Assembly: GCF_000515115.1 (NCBI RefSeq) | Contig: NZ_AZXF01000018.1 | Span: forward strand, 85,807 to 149,806 | Reading direction: 5' to 3' | Origin: Nocardiopsis sp. CNT312 | Lineage (GTDB): Bacteria; Actinomycetota; Actinomycetes; Streptosporangiales; Streptosporangiaceae | DNA: 64,000 nucleotides | Shown: piece by piece, positions 25,728 through 34,187 of the stretch | Layout: every line of letters begins with the position of its first letter | How positions within the stretch are numbered: the stretch's first letter is position 1 | Position numbers and translations under genes: made by a program | Notes under the pieces: generated by a model | Told to the model about the DNA's origin: nothing | Seen by the model: only the letters and a program-made list of their open reading frames with translations | Database searches by the model: none

Positions 25728-26402
25728 ATGTCCACACGCCCAAGCACCGTCGCCTTCGACGTGCTCGAAACCCTGGTGGACCTGGATCCGCTCCGTGCGC
25801 GGCTGGAGGAGATCGGCCAGCCCGGACGGTTGCTGGAGCCGTGGTTCATGCGCTTCCAACGCGATTCGATGGCTCTGGCCCTCACCGGGGACTTCGGGGA
25901 GTTCGGGTCGGTAGCACGGCAGGCGCTGCGCACCGACACCGGACACACCGCGTCCGAGGAGGCCATCAACCACGTCCTGGAGGGGTTCAGCCGCCTGCCC
26001 GCGCACCCCGACGCCGAACCTGCGCTGCGGCGGCTGTCCGAGGCCGGGCTGGGCGTCGGCTGCCTGACCGTCGGCAGCACGGAGAACACGGCGTACTGTC
26101 TGGAGCAGGCGGGCCTGACACGCTACGTGGACCGGGTGGTCACCGCGGAGCGGGTCGGCACCTGGAAACCCGCACCCTCCGTCTACCGCGCGGCGGCCGA
26201 GGAGCTGGGAACGCCGCCGGGTGCCATGGCGCTGGTCGCGGTGCACGCCTGGGACTGCCATGGGGCCAAACGCGCGGGTTGCCTCGCCGGTTGGTGCGCA
26301 CGGCTGGAAGGGCGCTACGGCGACGTCTTCACCGCACCCGACGTGACCGGTGCCGATCTCGTCCAGGTCGCCGAACGCCTGTTGGAGCTGTCCGCCGACT
26401 GA
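25728..26402 (+). CDS. HAD hydrolase of the haloacid-dehalogenase type II group
   Basis: This 224-residue HAD protein starts STVAFDVLETLVDLDPLRARL, with the nucleophile Asp10. Motif II is LTVGSTEN, motif III is in GTWKPAPSVY, and the motif IV region (VAVHAWDCHGAKRAG) matches the 2-haloacid dehalogenase/phosphonatase-like pattern. AGGGAGG lies 5 bases before ATG 25728. It is separated from the nucleoside operon by a terminator hairpin, so membership of the cluster is uncertain; it could be a second phosphatase or an unrelated dehalogenase-like enzyme. Confidence 0.8.
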   Translation: MSTRPSTVAFDVLETLVDLDPLRARLEEIGQPGRLLEPWFMRFQRDSMALALTGDFGEFGSVARQALRTDTGHTASEEAINHVLEGFSRLPAHPDAEPALRRLSEAGLGVGCLTVGSTENTAYCLEQAGLTRYVDRVVTAERVGTWKPAPSVYRAAAEELGTPPGAMALVAVHAWDCHGAKRAGCLAGWCARLEGRYGDVFTAPDVTGADLVQVAERLLELSAD

Positions 26403-26611
26403 CCGCCCGCACGGACGCCGGGAGCGGCCGGGCCCCGCTCGGCCACCTCATCGAAGCGATCGGGAAGACGGTCCCCGGCACCCGGACCCACCTGCACACC
26501 GGCGGCCGGACACCGCATGGTCCTGGACACCGAGCGGGCCGCCGCCAACTGCATCGCGTGGCTGCGCGCGGGCGGCGAGGCCCTAGCGGCTCGGTCGGGG
26601 CGTCCGGCCCG

Positions 26612-27487
26612 CTAGGCGGCCAGCCGCAGGGACGGCGGCAGCGGGCAGTGCGCCCCGGCCAGACGGCACAGCAGGACCAGCCCGGCGGGGACGGCGACGG
26701 CGATCGCGACGGCGGGGCCCCAGGGCGCGGGCAGTTCCTGGGCGAGCACGAGGACGCCCATGGCCAGGACGAAGAAGCCGAAGCCCCTCCGCAGTGCGGC
26801 CTCGGGGATCCGCGGGGTGAGGAGCGCGCCGAGGAACGATCCCGCGACGGCCGCGATGGTGACCGCTCCGACCAGGGGCCAGTCGAGACTCACCGCCGTC
26901 ATGTAGCCGCCGAGTCCGGCGAAGGACTTCATGGCGATCACCAGCAGCGAGGTCCCCACGGCGGCCGGCATGCCGAGACCGCCGAGCAGGGCCAGGGCGG
27001 GCACGACGAGGAAGCCGCCGCCGGCGCCGACGAGCCCGGTGACCGCCCCGACGGCCAGACCCTCCAGGACGATCTTGGCCGGGGGCAGGTCCGTGCCCCG
27101 CGCACCCTCACCGCCTGCCGGGGCCTTCCTCCCCCGGATCATGGCCACGGCGGTGGTGACCATCATGAGCGCGAAGGCGACCATCAGGACGGGTCCGGGA
27201 ATACGGCCGCCCACAAGGCCGCCCAGGAAGGCGCCGGCCATGCCCGAAGCACCGAAGACCAGACCGGTGCGCCAGCGCACGCTGCCCCGGCGCGCGTGGG
27301 TGGAAACGCTGATCAGCGACGTGGTGCCGACGACGAACAGGGAGGCGGCGATGGCCTCCTCCGGGGCCATTCCCGCGACGTAGGCGAGCAGCGGGACCAT
27401 GAGGATGGACCCGCCCCCTCCGAGCAGTCCGAGCGCGAGCCCCACCACCACGGCGAGGCCCACGACGAGGATCAGGTACAAGTCCAT
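26612..27487 (-). CDS. TauE/SafE-family sulfite/sulfonate exporter
   Basis: This 291-residue membrane protein has about eight helices in two similar halves, as in TauE/SafE permeases. The first half has GLLGGGGSILMVPLL, and the matching second-half motif is GLVGAGGGFLVVPAL. These proteins move sulfite or organosulfonates, usually outward. It follows the persulfide-dioxygenase-like gene on the same strand after 70 bases. That is the arrangement of sulfide-detoxification operons in which sulfite made by a persulfide dioxygenase is exported. Confidence 0.88.
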   Translation of the reverse strand: MDLYLILVVGLAVVVGLALGLLGGGGSILMVPLLAYVAGMAPEEAIAASLFVVGTTSLISVSTHARRGSVRWRTGLVFGASGMAGAFLGGLVGGRIPGPVLMVAFALMMVTTAVAMIRGRKAPAGGEGARGTDLPPAKIVLEGLAVGAVTGLVGAGGGFLVVPALALLGGLGMPAAVGTSLLVIAMKSFAGLGGYMTAVSLDWPLVGAVTIAAVAGSFLGALLTPRIPEAALRRGFGFFVLAMGVLVLAQELPAPWGPAVAIAVAVPAGLVLLCRLAGAHCPLPPSLRLAA

Positions 27488-27557
27488 ACTTCACTCTTTT
27501 CACGGCTGGGATCGCGGCCTGGATCGGCTGTCGACACGGCCGCTGCGGGCGGAGCGC

Positions 27558-28970
27558 TCAGGCGGTTCCGGCCGCGGAGCCCCGGCCTCGCTCCCACGCG
27601 GCCCAGCCGGTGTAGCTGCCGTCGAGTTCGACCACGTCGTATCCGGCGCGGCGCAGGGCGCTGGCCGCGACGGAGTTGCGGGCCCCGGCCTGGCAGTAGC
27701 TGACGATGGTGCCTTCGGAGGGCAGTTCGTCGAGGTGCCACAGGACCCGGCCGGCGCTGAGCTGGCGTGAGCCGGGGATGTGTCCCGAGGCGTGCTCGGT
27801 CTTGTCGCGCACGTCCAGGACGAGCACGGCACCGGAGGACTCCAGATCCGCAGGGGCGATGACCGGCGGCACGGTCACCGGCAGGCCCTCCAGGGTGGCG
27901 GTGTAGCCGCTGACGCGGTCGATGCCCACGCGCAGCAGGTGGTCGCGGACCTCCCGTGCGGTGTCCCCGTCGGGTGCGAAGAGCACCAGCGGGCGGCTCT
28001 CGGTCTCCGGGTCGTAGGCCCAGGCCCCGAAGCTCGCGGCCTTGGCGGGCCCGGGGATGTTCAGGGCCCCGGCCACGGTGCCCTGGTGCACCTCGGTGTG
28101 GGGCCTGGTGTCGGCGAAGACGACCGCGTCCTCGCGCAGCAGCGCGCTGACCTCGTCCCCCGCGAGTTCGGCCGGTGCCTCCAGCGGTCCCAGAACCGCT
28201 GGCCCCTCCTTGTTCTGGCGCTTCATCCGGGCGAAGTAGGCGTGCGCGTCGGGTTGGCCGTCGAGGAGCTCGTCGATGAAGCCCTTCTCGTCCCCGTCCC
28301 GCAGGTAGGGGCCCCACCAGGCATTGAGGCGCTCGTATCCGACCGTGGTGGCGGGGAGCGCGCCCAAGGCCTTGCCGCAGGCGCTGCCGGAGCCGTGCCC
28401 GGGGTAGACCTGGACGTGGTCGGGCAGGGCCAGGAAGGTGTCGCGCAGGCTGGTGTACAGCAGGCGGGCACCCTCGAAACGGGTGTCCTGGCCGCCCGCG
28501 GCCTCGTCGAGCAGATCGGGGCGGCCCAGGTCACCGGCGAAGACGAAGTCGCCGGAGAGCAGGTAGCCCGGGTCCTCGCTGAACGCTCCGTCGGTGACGA
28601 GGAACGACAGGTGCTCCGGGGTGTGGCCGGGCGTGTGGAGGGCACGGAAGGTGATGTTGCCGATGGTGATGGCGTCGCCGTGGCGGAGCCGTTCGGCGTC
28701 GAACCCGTACTGCCAGTCCTCACCGCCCTCACCGGAGACGTACGCCGTGGCACCCGTGGCCGCGGCGAGCTCCCGGGTTCCGGAGAGGTAGTCGGCGTGG
28801 ATGTGGGTCTCGGCCACGGCCACGATCCGCGTGTTGTGTGCACGGGCCAGGTCGAGGTACTGGCCGACGTCGCGGCGGGCGTCGACCACGACGGCCTCCC
28901 CCCTGGCCTGACAGCCGATGAGGTAGCCGGTCTGGGCGAGGTCGTCGTCGTAGATGCGTTCCAGCAGCAT
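27558..28970 (-). CDS. persulfide-dioxygenase-like MBL domain fused to two rhodanese domains
   Basis: This 470-residue protein joins an ETHE1/PDO-type metallo-beta-lactamase domain (residues 1-240) to two rhodanese domains. The metal motif THIHADYLSG, then HTPGHTPEHL and SGDFVFAGDLGRPD, identify the iron persulfide dioxygenase branch, which turns glutathione- or low-molecular-weight persulfide into sulfite. The last rhodanese has the catalytic Cys in IVSYCQAGARNS. The middle one has VLFAPDGDT where Cys is expected and is probably inactive. S. aureus CstB has a similar layout. ATG 28970 is clear; the much longer open frame upstream is spurious. A CsoR/CstR-type operator lies 39 bases upstream. 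Confidence 0.9.
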   Translation of the reverse strand: MLLERIYDDDLAQTGYLIGCQARGEAVVVDARRDVGQYLDLARAHNTRIVAVAETHIHADYLSGTRELAAATGATAYVSGEGGEDWQYGFDAERLRHGDAITIGNITFRALHTPGHTPEHLSFLVTDGAFSEDPGYLLSGDFVFAGDLGRPDLLDEAAGGQDTRFEGARLLYTSLRDTFLALPDHVQVYPGHGSGSACGKALGALPATTVGYERLNAWWGPYLRDGDEKGFIDELLDGQPDAHAYFARMKRQNKEGPAVLGPLEAPAELAGDEVSALLREDAVVFADTRPHTEVHQGTVAGALNIPGPAKAASFGAWAYDPETESRPLVLFAPDGDTAREVRDHLLRVGIDRVSGYTATLEGLPVTVPPVIAPADLESSGAVLVLDVRDKTEHASGHIPGSRQLSAGRVLWHLDELPSEGTIVSYCQAGARNSVAASALRRAGYDVVELDGSYTGWAAWERGRGSAAGTA

Positions 28971-29008
28971 GGTCGCTCCTTGCGGGTGGTGCGCACCCCC
29001 TCCCCTGT

Positions 29009-29024
29009 ATACCCCGGGGAGTAT
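29009..29024 (-). promoter_or_regulatory. CsoR/CstR-type operator, site 1
   Basis: ATACCCCGGGGAGTAT is a near-palindrome of the ATACCCC-GGGGTAT kind bound by CsoR-family repressors, including the persulfide sensor CstR. It lies 39 bases before the MBL-rhodanese gene. Confidence 0.7.
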
Positions 29025-29155
29025 CAGACAGAGACAAGAGTGCGCCGGGTGTGCGGTTGTTCGGGGCCGCCACGCGCGGAAAGGGGTGGGGCGGCCCGGC
29101 GTGCGCGGCCGGAGGGAGGGGCCGGACCGGTCGTCTGCCTCGGGCTCGGGCCTGC

Positions 29156-29728
29156 TCAGCGGTCGACGGCGAGCCGGTCGAGGGACGCCCCGACGTCGAC
29201 GGCGTTGCGCGGCTGGTTGTAGGGCAGCCGGGCCAGCGCCATACCCATGGCGCAGGTGTCGGTGACCGCGGCGAAGGTGAGCCCGGCTCCGATGATCCCG
29301 GCGGCCGCCACGGCCGGCGGCCACAGCAGGGAGGCCAGTACGGAGACGAGGACGACGCTTCCGGCGACCAGGCGGACCTGGCGCTCCAGTGCCCACCTCT
29401 GCCTGCCGCGCACGACCGGGGCGCCCTGGGCCTCCCAGGCGTTCATCCCGCCACTCATCACGACCGCGCCCCTCAGGCCGGCCGCGGCCAGCCTGTCCTG
29501 GCACTGGCGGGCCCGGTTGCCGGACTGGCAGACGAGGACCATGCGCCCTCTGACACCGCTGACGATGCGCTCCAGGTGCCGGTCCACCGCCTGCAACGGC
29601 AGGTTGACCGCACCGGCGATGTGGGAGCTCTCGTACTCGGCGGGTGTGCGCACGTCCACCAGCACGGTGTCGGGGTCGGTCTCGACCAGGCCGCGCACGG
29701 CCTGCACGTCGATGATGTCGTCGGTCAC
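29156..29728 (-). CDS. rhodanese with C-terminal DUF2892 membrane domain
   Basis: This 190-residue protein has an N-terminal rhodanese domain (residues 1-105) with the active-site loop VLVCQSGNRARQ, where Cys forms the persulfide. Two membrane helices follow (VAGSVVLVSVLASLLW and VAAAGIIGAGLTFAAV) in the DUF2892 pattern, with a TDTCAMGMALARLPYN ending. E. coli YgaP has this domain order. It probably carries sulfane sulfur at the membrane. GTG 29728 is preceded by GAGGAG. It is separated from the MBL-rhodanese gene by 185 bases holding another operator, so the two are likely separately started but co-regulated. Confidence 0.88.
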   Translation of the reverse strand: MTDDIIDVQAVRGLVETDPDTVLVDVRTPAEYESSHIAGAVNLPLQAVDRHLERIVSGVRGRMVLVCQSGNRARQCQDRLAAAGLRGAVVMSGGMNAWEAQGAPVVRGRQRWALERQVRLVAGSVVLVSVLASLLWPPAVAAAGIIGAGLTFAAVTDTCAMGMALARLPYNQPRNAVDVGASLDRLAVDR

Positions 29729-29759
29729 GGGTCTCCTCAGTGGTAGTACGGCCCCCTCG

Positions 29760-29775
29760 ATACCCCGGGGTGTAC
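29760..29775 (-). promoter_or_regulatory. CsoR/CstR-type operator, site 2
   Basis: ATACCCCGGGGTGTAC matches site 1 in layout and lies 32 bases before the rhodanese-DUF2892 gene. Confidence 0.7.
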
Positions 29776-30032
29776 CCGGAAGGCGGGGAGGCCCCTTCGA
29801 TGCGGCACGGGGGATGCATCGACCCCCGTGCCCCCTCATGGATCCTTGCGCCAGGGGGGGTATCCGTAAGCCGTGCTCCACCCCCGGCAGACACCCTGAC
29901 CCCTGCGCCGAGGCCAGGAACAGCCCCTCCGGTCCAGCCTCGTGATGCCGGGCCCGTCACCGTCCCGACGTGTGGTGGAGCGGTGGCGCATGCCGCTGGC
30001 GGCACCCCTCCGTCCCCTCATCACTCGTCAAC

Positions 30033-30048
30033 ATACCCCCCGGTGTAC
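30033..30048. promoter_or_regulatory. CsoR/CstR-type operator, site 3
   Basis: ATACCCCCCGGTGTAC is a third copy of the 16-base motif. No certain gene starts near it: the next candidate is a small frame at 30196 on the plus strand. Confidence 0.6.
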
Positions 30049-30060
30049 CTGTTCCGCCAG

Positions 30061-30072
30061 TGACGTACGTCA
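30061..30072. promoter_or_regulatory. perfect palindrome TGACGTACGTCA
   Basis: This 12-base perfect palindrome sits 12 bases after operator site 3. It could be a second regulator site for the same promoter; the binding protein is unknown. Confidence 0.4.
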
Positions 30073-30195
30073 TGCAGGCGCACACCCCGGTTTCCGGGCC
30101 CCTGGAACCGGACCGGGCCATTGGCCGTCCGTGAGGACGGCGGAGAGGGGCCCAGGCCAACGCTCCGCGGTCTGCGGCGGGGGAGGGGGACCCGG

Positions 30196-30423
30196 ATGGC
30201 GGTGCGTGGCTTTGGCCTCGCCTGGTGCGCGGGGTGCGGGGCCAGCACCGACCCGGACCTGCCGAGCGAGGCACCCGCACACGCCCACCTGGTCACCGCC
30301 GCGCAGTGCCCCGGCATCGCGGCACAGGAGACGTACCGCTCCCCCGACGCGGGGTCGGCGACCACCTGGCGCCCCTGCCCGGGACGGCCGGACACTGGAC
30401 GGGCGAGCGGGTGTCGGCCCTGA
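30196..30423 (+). CDS. possible small zinc-ribbon-like protein
   Basis: ATG 30196 follows GGGAGGGGGA and opens a 75-residue frame with consistently high third-position GC. The start reads FGLAWCAGCGAST, a CxxCG knuckle, and another Cys pair lies further on (AAQCPGI, WRPCPG). No known family is recognised. Operator site 3 and a palindrome lie about 150 bases upstream, so it could be part of the sulfur-stress regulon. The gene is not certain. Confidence 0.35.
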   Translation: MAVRGFGLAWCAGCGASTDPDLPSEAPAHAHLVTAAQCPGIAAQETYRSPDAGSATTWRPCPGRPDTGRASGCRP

Positions 30424-30789
30424 CCACGGGCGGCTGAGGCCCGCGCACCCCGTCCCGGCCTCCGCGTGCGGTCCGGGTCTCCGGCGTCCGCGACCCCACC
30501 CCGCAGCCGCCGCCGACCGCACCGGTCTCTACACTGGTATCCCACAACGGGTACCATGCCCCGTTTTCTCGAGTTAGCGCTGCCTCCTCCCCCGCAGCGG
30601 CCCCGAGGGCCACCCACCCCCCTCGAACCCACGACCGCGGCACCGACCGGGTCCGGACCGACCCCGCTATCGCGGAGACTCAACCGCGCCCGGTTCATCC
30701 GATCATCCCGGCACCGGCGACCGGTCATCCGATTCATCATCCGCCCCTCCGCCCACCGAAGGGACCGGGCCCCCACGCCCGACCACACG
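30424..30789. other. intergenic region upstream of the TrkA-N gene
   Basis: No gene is supported. An imperfect inverted repeat GGTATCCC/GGGTACC at 30537-30556 is present and could be a regulator site. Confidence 0.45.
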
Positions 30790-32157
30790 ATGAACCGACC
30801 CATGGATCAGACCAGCCCCCGCGTCCGACACCGCTCCTTCGTCGTCATCGGCGACACCAATCCCGCACGCGGGGTGTGCGCGTCACTACGCGAGGACGGC
30901 TTCAGCGTCCGGCACCTGGCCCGCCCCAACGACGAGGAGCTGCGCGCGGCGATGGCGACCCCCCGCGACGCCGTGGCGGTCCTGTTGCACGAGGACGCCG
31001 CCGCGCTGCGGTACGCGCTCGCGGTCGCCCACATGTCCCCCGACGTCCCCATCACCGTGACGATCTTCGACCGGACCGTGGCCGACGAACTGCTCCGGCT
31101 GCTGCCGCAGTGCCACGTCACCTCCCCCGCCGACCTGGCCGCCCCCGCGCTGGCCGGACCGTGCACCGACGCCGACATCGCCGCGCTGCGCGGGGAGGCG
31201 TCCGGGGCCGAGGCGGTGCGGGTGGACGGGGAGGGCGTCCCGCGCACCGTGGGCTGGTCGCGCGGGCGCGCGGGCTGGCGGTCCTGGTGGGGCCGGGTGG
31301 CCGGACAGCTCCGCTCCTACGACGAGGGCACCAGGCTCATGCTCGGCGGCCTGGCCGGGATCACGGCGGCACTGCTGTGCGACTGGCTGTGGCTGCTCAA
31401 CCTCGGCCACCCACCGGCCGAGGCCTTCTTCGACGCGGCCCGGGTCGTCTCCGCCGTCGGCCCTGCGGACGCGGGCCACCACTCGACCGCCTACCAGGTG
31501 GTCGCCGGCCTGCTCATGCTCGGCACCATCGTCTTCACCGCCGTGTTCACCGCGGGCCTGATCGAGCGCCTGCTCGGCCCCCGGCTGGTGGGTCTCATCG
31601 GGACCCGTACCGTCCCCCGGTTCGGCCACGTCATCGTCGTCGGGGTGGGGCAGGTCGGGCTGCGGCTGTGCTGCGAGCTGCGGAGCCTGGGCATCCCCGT
31701 CGTGGGGGTGGAGCGGGACCCCCGCGCACCGAACGTCCGGATCGCCCGGTCCCTGGGCATCCCGGTCCTGGCCGGGGACGGCGGCGACCGGGCCGTCCTG
31801 GAACGGCTGCACCTGCGTCGGGCCCGGGCCCTGGCGGCCGTGGGCTCGGACGACCTCGACAACATCGCCGTGTCCATCGCCGCGCAGGGCGTATCCCCCG
31901 GTACCAGGGTCGTCATCCGGGCGGGCGAGCACGAGGCGATCGCCGAGACCCGCTCGCTCCTGCCCCTGGGCACGATCCGCGACGTGACCAGCCTGTGCAC
32001 CGCCTACGTCCTGGCCCGGCTCACGGGGATGGACGCCACCGGTGTGGTCGAGCACCGGGACGAGGTGTCCGTGCGCCTGTCCGACGGCACCTTCGAGCCC
32101 TGGCCGTTGGCCACCCGCCGCGACTGCGCGCACGTGGACACCGCGGTCCCGGCCTGA
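30790..32157 (+). CDS. TrkA-N (RCK) domain membrane protein
   Basis: This 455-residue protein has an N-terminal TrkA-like Rossmann region (SFVVIGDTNPARG, residues about 15-110), two to three membrane helices (around LMLGGLAGITAALLCDWLW and YQVVAGLLMLGTIVFTAVFTAGL), and a second Rossmann domain with GVGQVGLRLCCEL and an acidic end of strand 2 (VGVERD). This resembles RCK-containing potassium channels, but I see no TVGYGD filter in the membrane part. It may be a regulatory or transport subunit responding to NAD(H). ATG 30790 is the best start; the frame continues upstream without domain content. Confidence 0.75.
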   Translation: MNRPMDQTSPRVRHRSFVVIGDTNPARGVCASLREDGFSVRHLARPNDEELRAAMATPRDAVAVLLHEDAAALRYALAVAHMSPDVPITVTIFDRTVADELLRLLPQCHVTSPADLAAPALAGPCTDADIAALRGEASGAEAVRVDGEGVPRTVGWSRGRAGWRSWWGRVAGQLRSYDEGTRLMLGGLAGITAALLCDWLWLLNLGHPPAEAFFDAARVVSAVGPADAGHHSTAYQVVAGLLMLGTIVFTAVFTAGLIERLLGPRLVGLIGTRTVPRFGHVIVVGVGQVGLRLCCELRSLGIPVVGVERDPRAPNVRIARSLGIPVLAGDGGDRAVLERLHLRRARALAAVGSDDLDNIAVSIAAQGVSPGTRVVIRAGEHEAIAETRSLLPLGTIRDVTSLCTAYVLARLTGMDATGVVEHRDEVSVRLSDGTFEPWPLATRRDCAHVDTAVPA

Positions 32158-32368
32158 ACGGGGCCGTCCGCCCGGCGGTCACCGACCGTGTCCGGAGGAC
32201 CCGACACGGTGCGCTGCGTCGTCTTCGGATACGGCGGCCGAGACGGCGACGGCCGCACCGACGCGGCGGACCGGGGACACGTTCGCGCGCCCTTCGTGCC
32301 CGCTGGCGCGTCCCCGGATTCAGCCATTTCCCGGACACCCCCGGTGCCGGAGTCCTAACCTGGGGAAT

Positions 32369-33466
32369 ATGGGCGATCACGTACTGTTGACCGGCGCGAC
32401 CGGGTTCCTGGGCGGCTACCTGGCGGGCGAACTGCTCACCCGCACCTCCGCGACCATCCACTGCCTGGTGCGGGGACGCAGCGGAGGCGGCGGTGAGGCG
32501 CGGCTGCTCGCCGGGCTGCGGAGGGTCGGCACCGAGGCCGACGGACGCGTGCGGATGGTGCACGGGAACCTGCGCAAGCCCCGTCTGGGGCTGTCGGACC
32601 GGGAGTACGCGCGGCTGGCCGAACGGATCGGTGCGGTGTACCACTGCGCGGCCTCGGTCAACCTCGCCGCGCACCGCGACAGGCTCGCTCCGACCAACGT
32701 GGACGGCACCCGGGCGGTGCTCGCGCTGGCCGGCCACGGGGGGCGGCGCACCCCGGTGCACCTGGTCTCCACCCAGGGTGTGTTCATCGCCGCCCGCGCC
32801 GCAGGGGCTGCGGTCATCGCCGAGGACACCCCGGTCCCCTCAGCCTACGCGGGTACCATCGGCTACACGCAGACCAAGTGGGAGGCCGAGGAGGCGGCAC
32901 GGGCCGCCGACGTACCGGTGGCCGTGTACCGCCCGGGGGTCGTCCTGGGCCACAGCACGACCGGCCACTGCTCCGACAACGACTTCCTGGCCCGCCTACT
33001 GCGGGCGGTGGTCCGGGTGGGTGCGGCCCCGGACTGCGAGGGCGACATCACGGTGAGTCCGGTCGACTACGTGGCCCGTGCCATCGTCGACCTCTCGCAG
33101 CGGCCCGACGCGCCGGGCCGGACCTTCCACACCACCCACCCCGAACACCTGGCCTTCCGCGAGGTCTTCGACCACGCGCGGGCGCTAGGCTATCCGCTGC
33201 GCGCGTGCTCCCTGGAGGAGTGGCACGGCCTGCTCCGCGACGACATCGGCTCCTCAGACTCCTTCGTCATGCTGGCGCTGTGGAAGGTGGTCGACCACCT
33301 CCTCGCCACCCGGCCGGAGTACCGGATCCCCAGGATCGACAGTTCGGCCACGCTGGCCCGGACCGGTGCCGCGCCCCCTTGGCCGGACCGCGACTTCTTC
33401 GGCCGCACCATCGACCACCTGGCGGGCAGGGAGGTCCTGCCTCCGCTGCCGCTGGCCCGTGCCTGA
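32369..33466 (+). CDS. thioester-reductase-like NAD(P)-dependent oxidoreductase
   Basis: This 365-residue protein is an extended SDR of the NAD-binding-4 (male sterility/thioester reductase) kind. The glycine-rich motif GATGFLGGYL lies at residues 9-18, with LVRG following strand 2, a HGNL motif, and the catalytic YTQTKWEAE (Tyr-x-x-x-Lys) with the preceding Ser in VSTQG. R domains of NRPS and carboxylic acid reductases look like this. Here it is free-standing, with no carrier protein next to it, so the substrate may be a CoA ester or the enzyme may have another SDR role. Confidence 0.82.
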   Translation: MGDHVLLTGATGFLGGYLAGELLTRTSATIHCLVRGRSGGGGEARLLAGLRRVGTEADGRVRMVHGNLRKPRLGLSDREYARLAERIGAVYHCAASVNLAAHRDRLAPTNVDGTRAVLALAGHGGRRTPVHLVSTQGVFIAARAAGAAVIAEDTPVPSAYAGTIGYTQTKWEAEEAARAADVPVAVYRPGVVLGHSTTGHCSDNDFLARLLRAVVRVGAAPDCEGDITVSPVDYVARAIVDLSQRPDAPGRTFHTTHPEHLAFREVFDHARALGYPLRACSLEEWHGLLRDDIGSSDSFVMLALWKVVDHLLATRPEYRIPRIDSSATLARTGAAPPWPDRDFFGRTIDHLAGREVLPPLPLARA

Positions 33467-33485
33467 ACGGTCCGGGCCACGGGTG

Positions 33486-33510
33486 CGGGGCGGCCGCCGG
33501 GGCCGCCCCG
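33486..33510. terminator. hairpin between convergent genes
   Basis: CGGGGCGGCC (33486-33495) and GGCCGCCCCG (33501-33510) form a 10-bp stem with a 5-base loop between the convergent SDR and EF-hand genes. Confidence 0.65.
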
Positions 33511-33530
33511 AACCCGCCCGCGGCGGAAGG

Positions 33531-34088
33531 TCAGTCGACCCGGCCGAAGAACCAGTTGCCGACCGCCGCCTCGTCGGTGCCGGTGTAGAACTGGCGGGCG
33601 TTCTCGACGAGCTCGTCCACGCTGAGCGTGCCGTCGCCGTCGGAGTCCAGGCGGGCGAAGGACAGTTCGGCGTCCTCGGGTGAGGTTCCGAACGCCCGCT
33701 GGAAGCGCCGCCACTCGTCCGGGTTCACGGAGCCGTCCTCGTCGGTGTCGACCATGGCCAGCGCCCCCAGCACGGCGGGCCGGAAACAGCGGTCGAAGCC
33801 GCCCTCCTGCTCCGCGAAGGCGCTCACCATGCCCTGGCGCCATTCCAGGGGGCTGATACGGCGGTCGCCGTCGAGGTCGATGGCGGCCAGCAGGGCCTGC
33901 CAGAAGGTCTCGAAGCCGTCGATCAGCGCCCCGCCCTTAGAGGTGCCAGGAGCTTCCCCGAACAGGTCCATGAGCCGTGCGGCCAGGGCGGTGAGGTCGT
34001 CGTGCTCGGCGTAACCGTTGCGGTCGACATCCAGGTGGAAGAAGGCGTGGTCCAAGCGGCGCTCACGATGCGTACTGTATGCGGTCAT
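33531..34088 (-). CDS. EF-hand calcium-binding protein (calmodulin-like)
   Basis: This 185-residue protein has four EF-hand loops: DVDRNGYAEHDD (near residue 20), DLDGDRRISPLE (near 72), DTDEDGSVNPDE (near 114) and DSDGDGTLSVDE (near 148). All have Asp at position 1 and Glu or Asp at position 12, so calcium binding is likely, weakest for the first. Size and layout match the CalA/calerythrin-like sarcoplasmic group found in actinomycetes, thought to buffer or sense calcium during development. No signal peptide, so it is cytoplasmic. Confidence 0.9.
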   Translation of the reverse strand: MTAYSTHRERRLDHAFFHLDVDRNGYAEHDDLTALAARLMDLFGEAPGTSKGGALIDGFETFWQALLAAIDLDGDRRISPLEWRQGMVSAFAEQEGGFDRCFRPAVLGALAMVDTDEDGSVNPDEWRRFQRAFGTSPEDAELSFARLDSDGDGTLSVDELVENARQFYTGTDEAAVGNWFFGRVD

Positions 34089-34144
34089 GGCATCACGTTA
34101 GGACACCGTTCCGCCCCTGTCCGGCGATTACGTGAATTCGCCCG

Positions 34145-34178
34145 CGGGCCGGGGTCCCGCGGCGGGGAACCCGGCCCG
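34145..34178. terminator. hairpin after the spo0M-like gene
   Basis: CGGGCCGGG (34145-34153) and CCCGGCCCG (34170-34178) form a 9-bp stem with a 16-base loop just beyond the stop of the minus-strand Spo0M gene. Confidence 0.5.
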
Positions 34179-34187
34179 ACGGTGCGA

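Noticed and set aside
26403..26611. Small frame near 26517 reading LDTERAAANCIAWLRAGG
   Set aside because: It looks protein-like but is too short, without a ribosome site or known family; could be a relic, not enough to call.
27558..30005. 815-residue open frame covering the MBL-rhodanese gene and 1 kb upstream
   Set aside because: The protein domain starts exactly at ATG 28970; upstream residues have no domain and run through another gene in a different frame.
29836..30024. Possible CsoR/CstR regulator near the operators
   Set aside because: The minus-strand frame has no CsoR helices or Cys-His-Cys metal site; it is a chance open frame.
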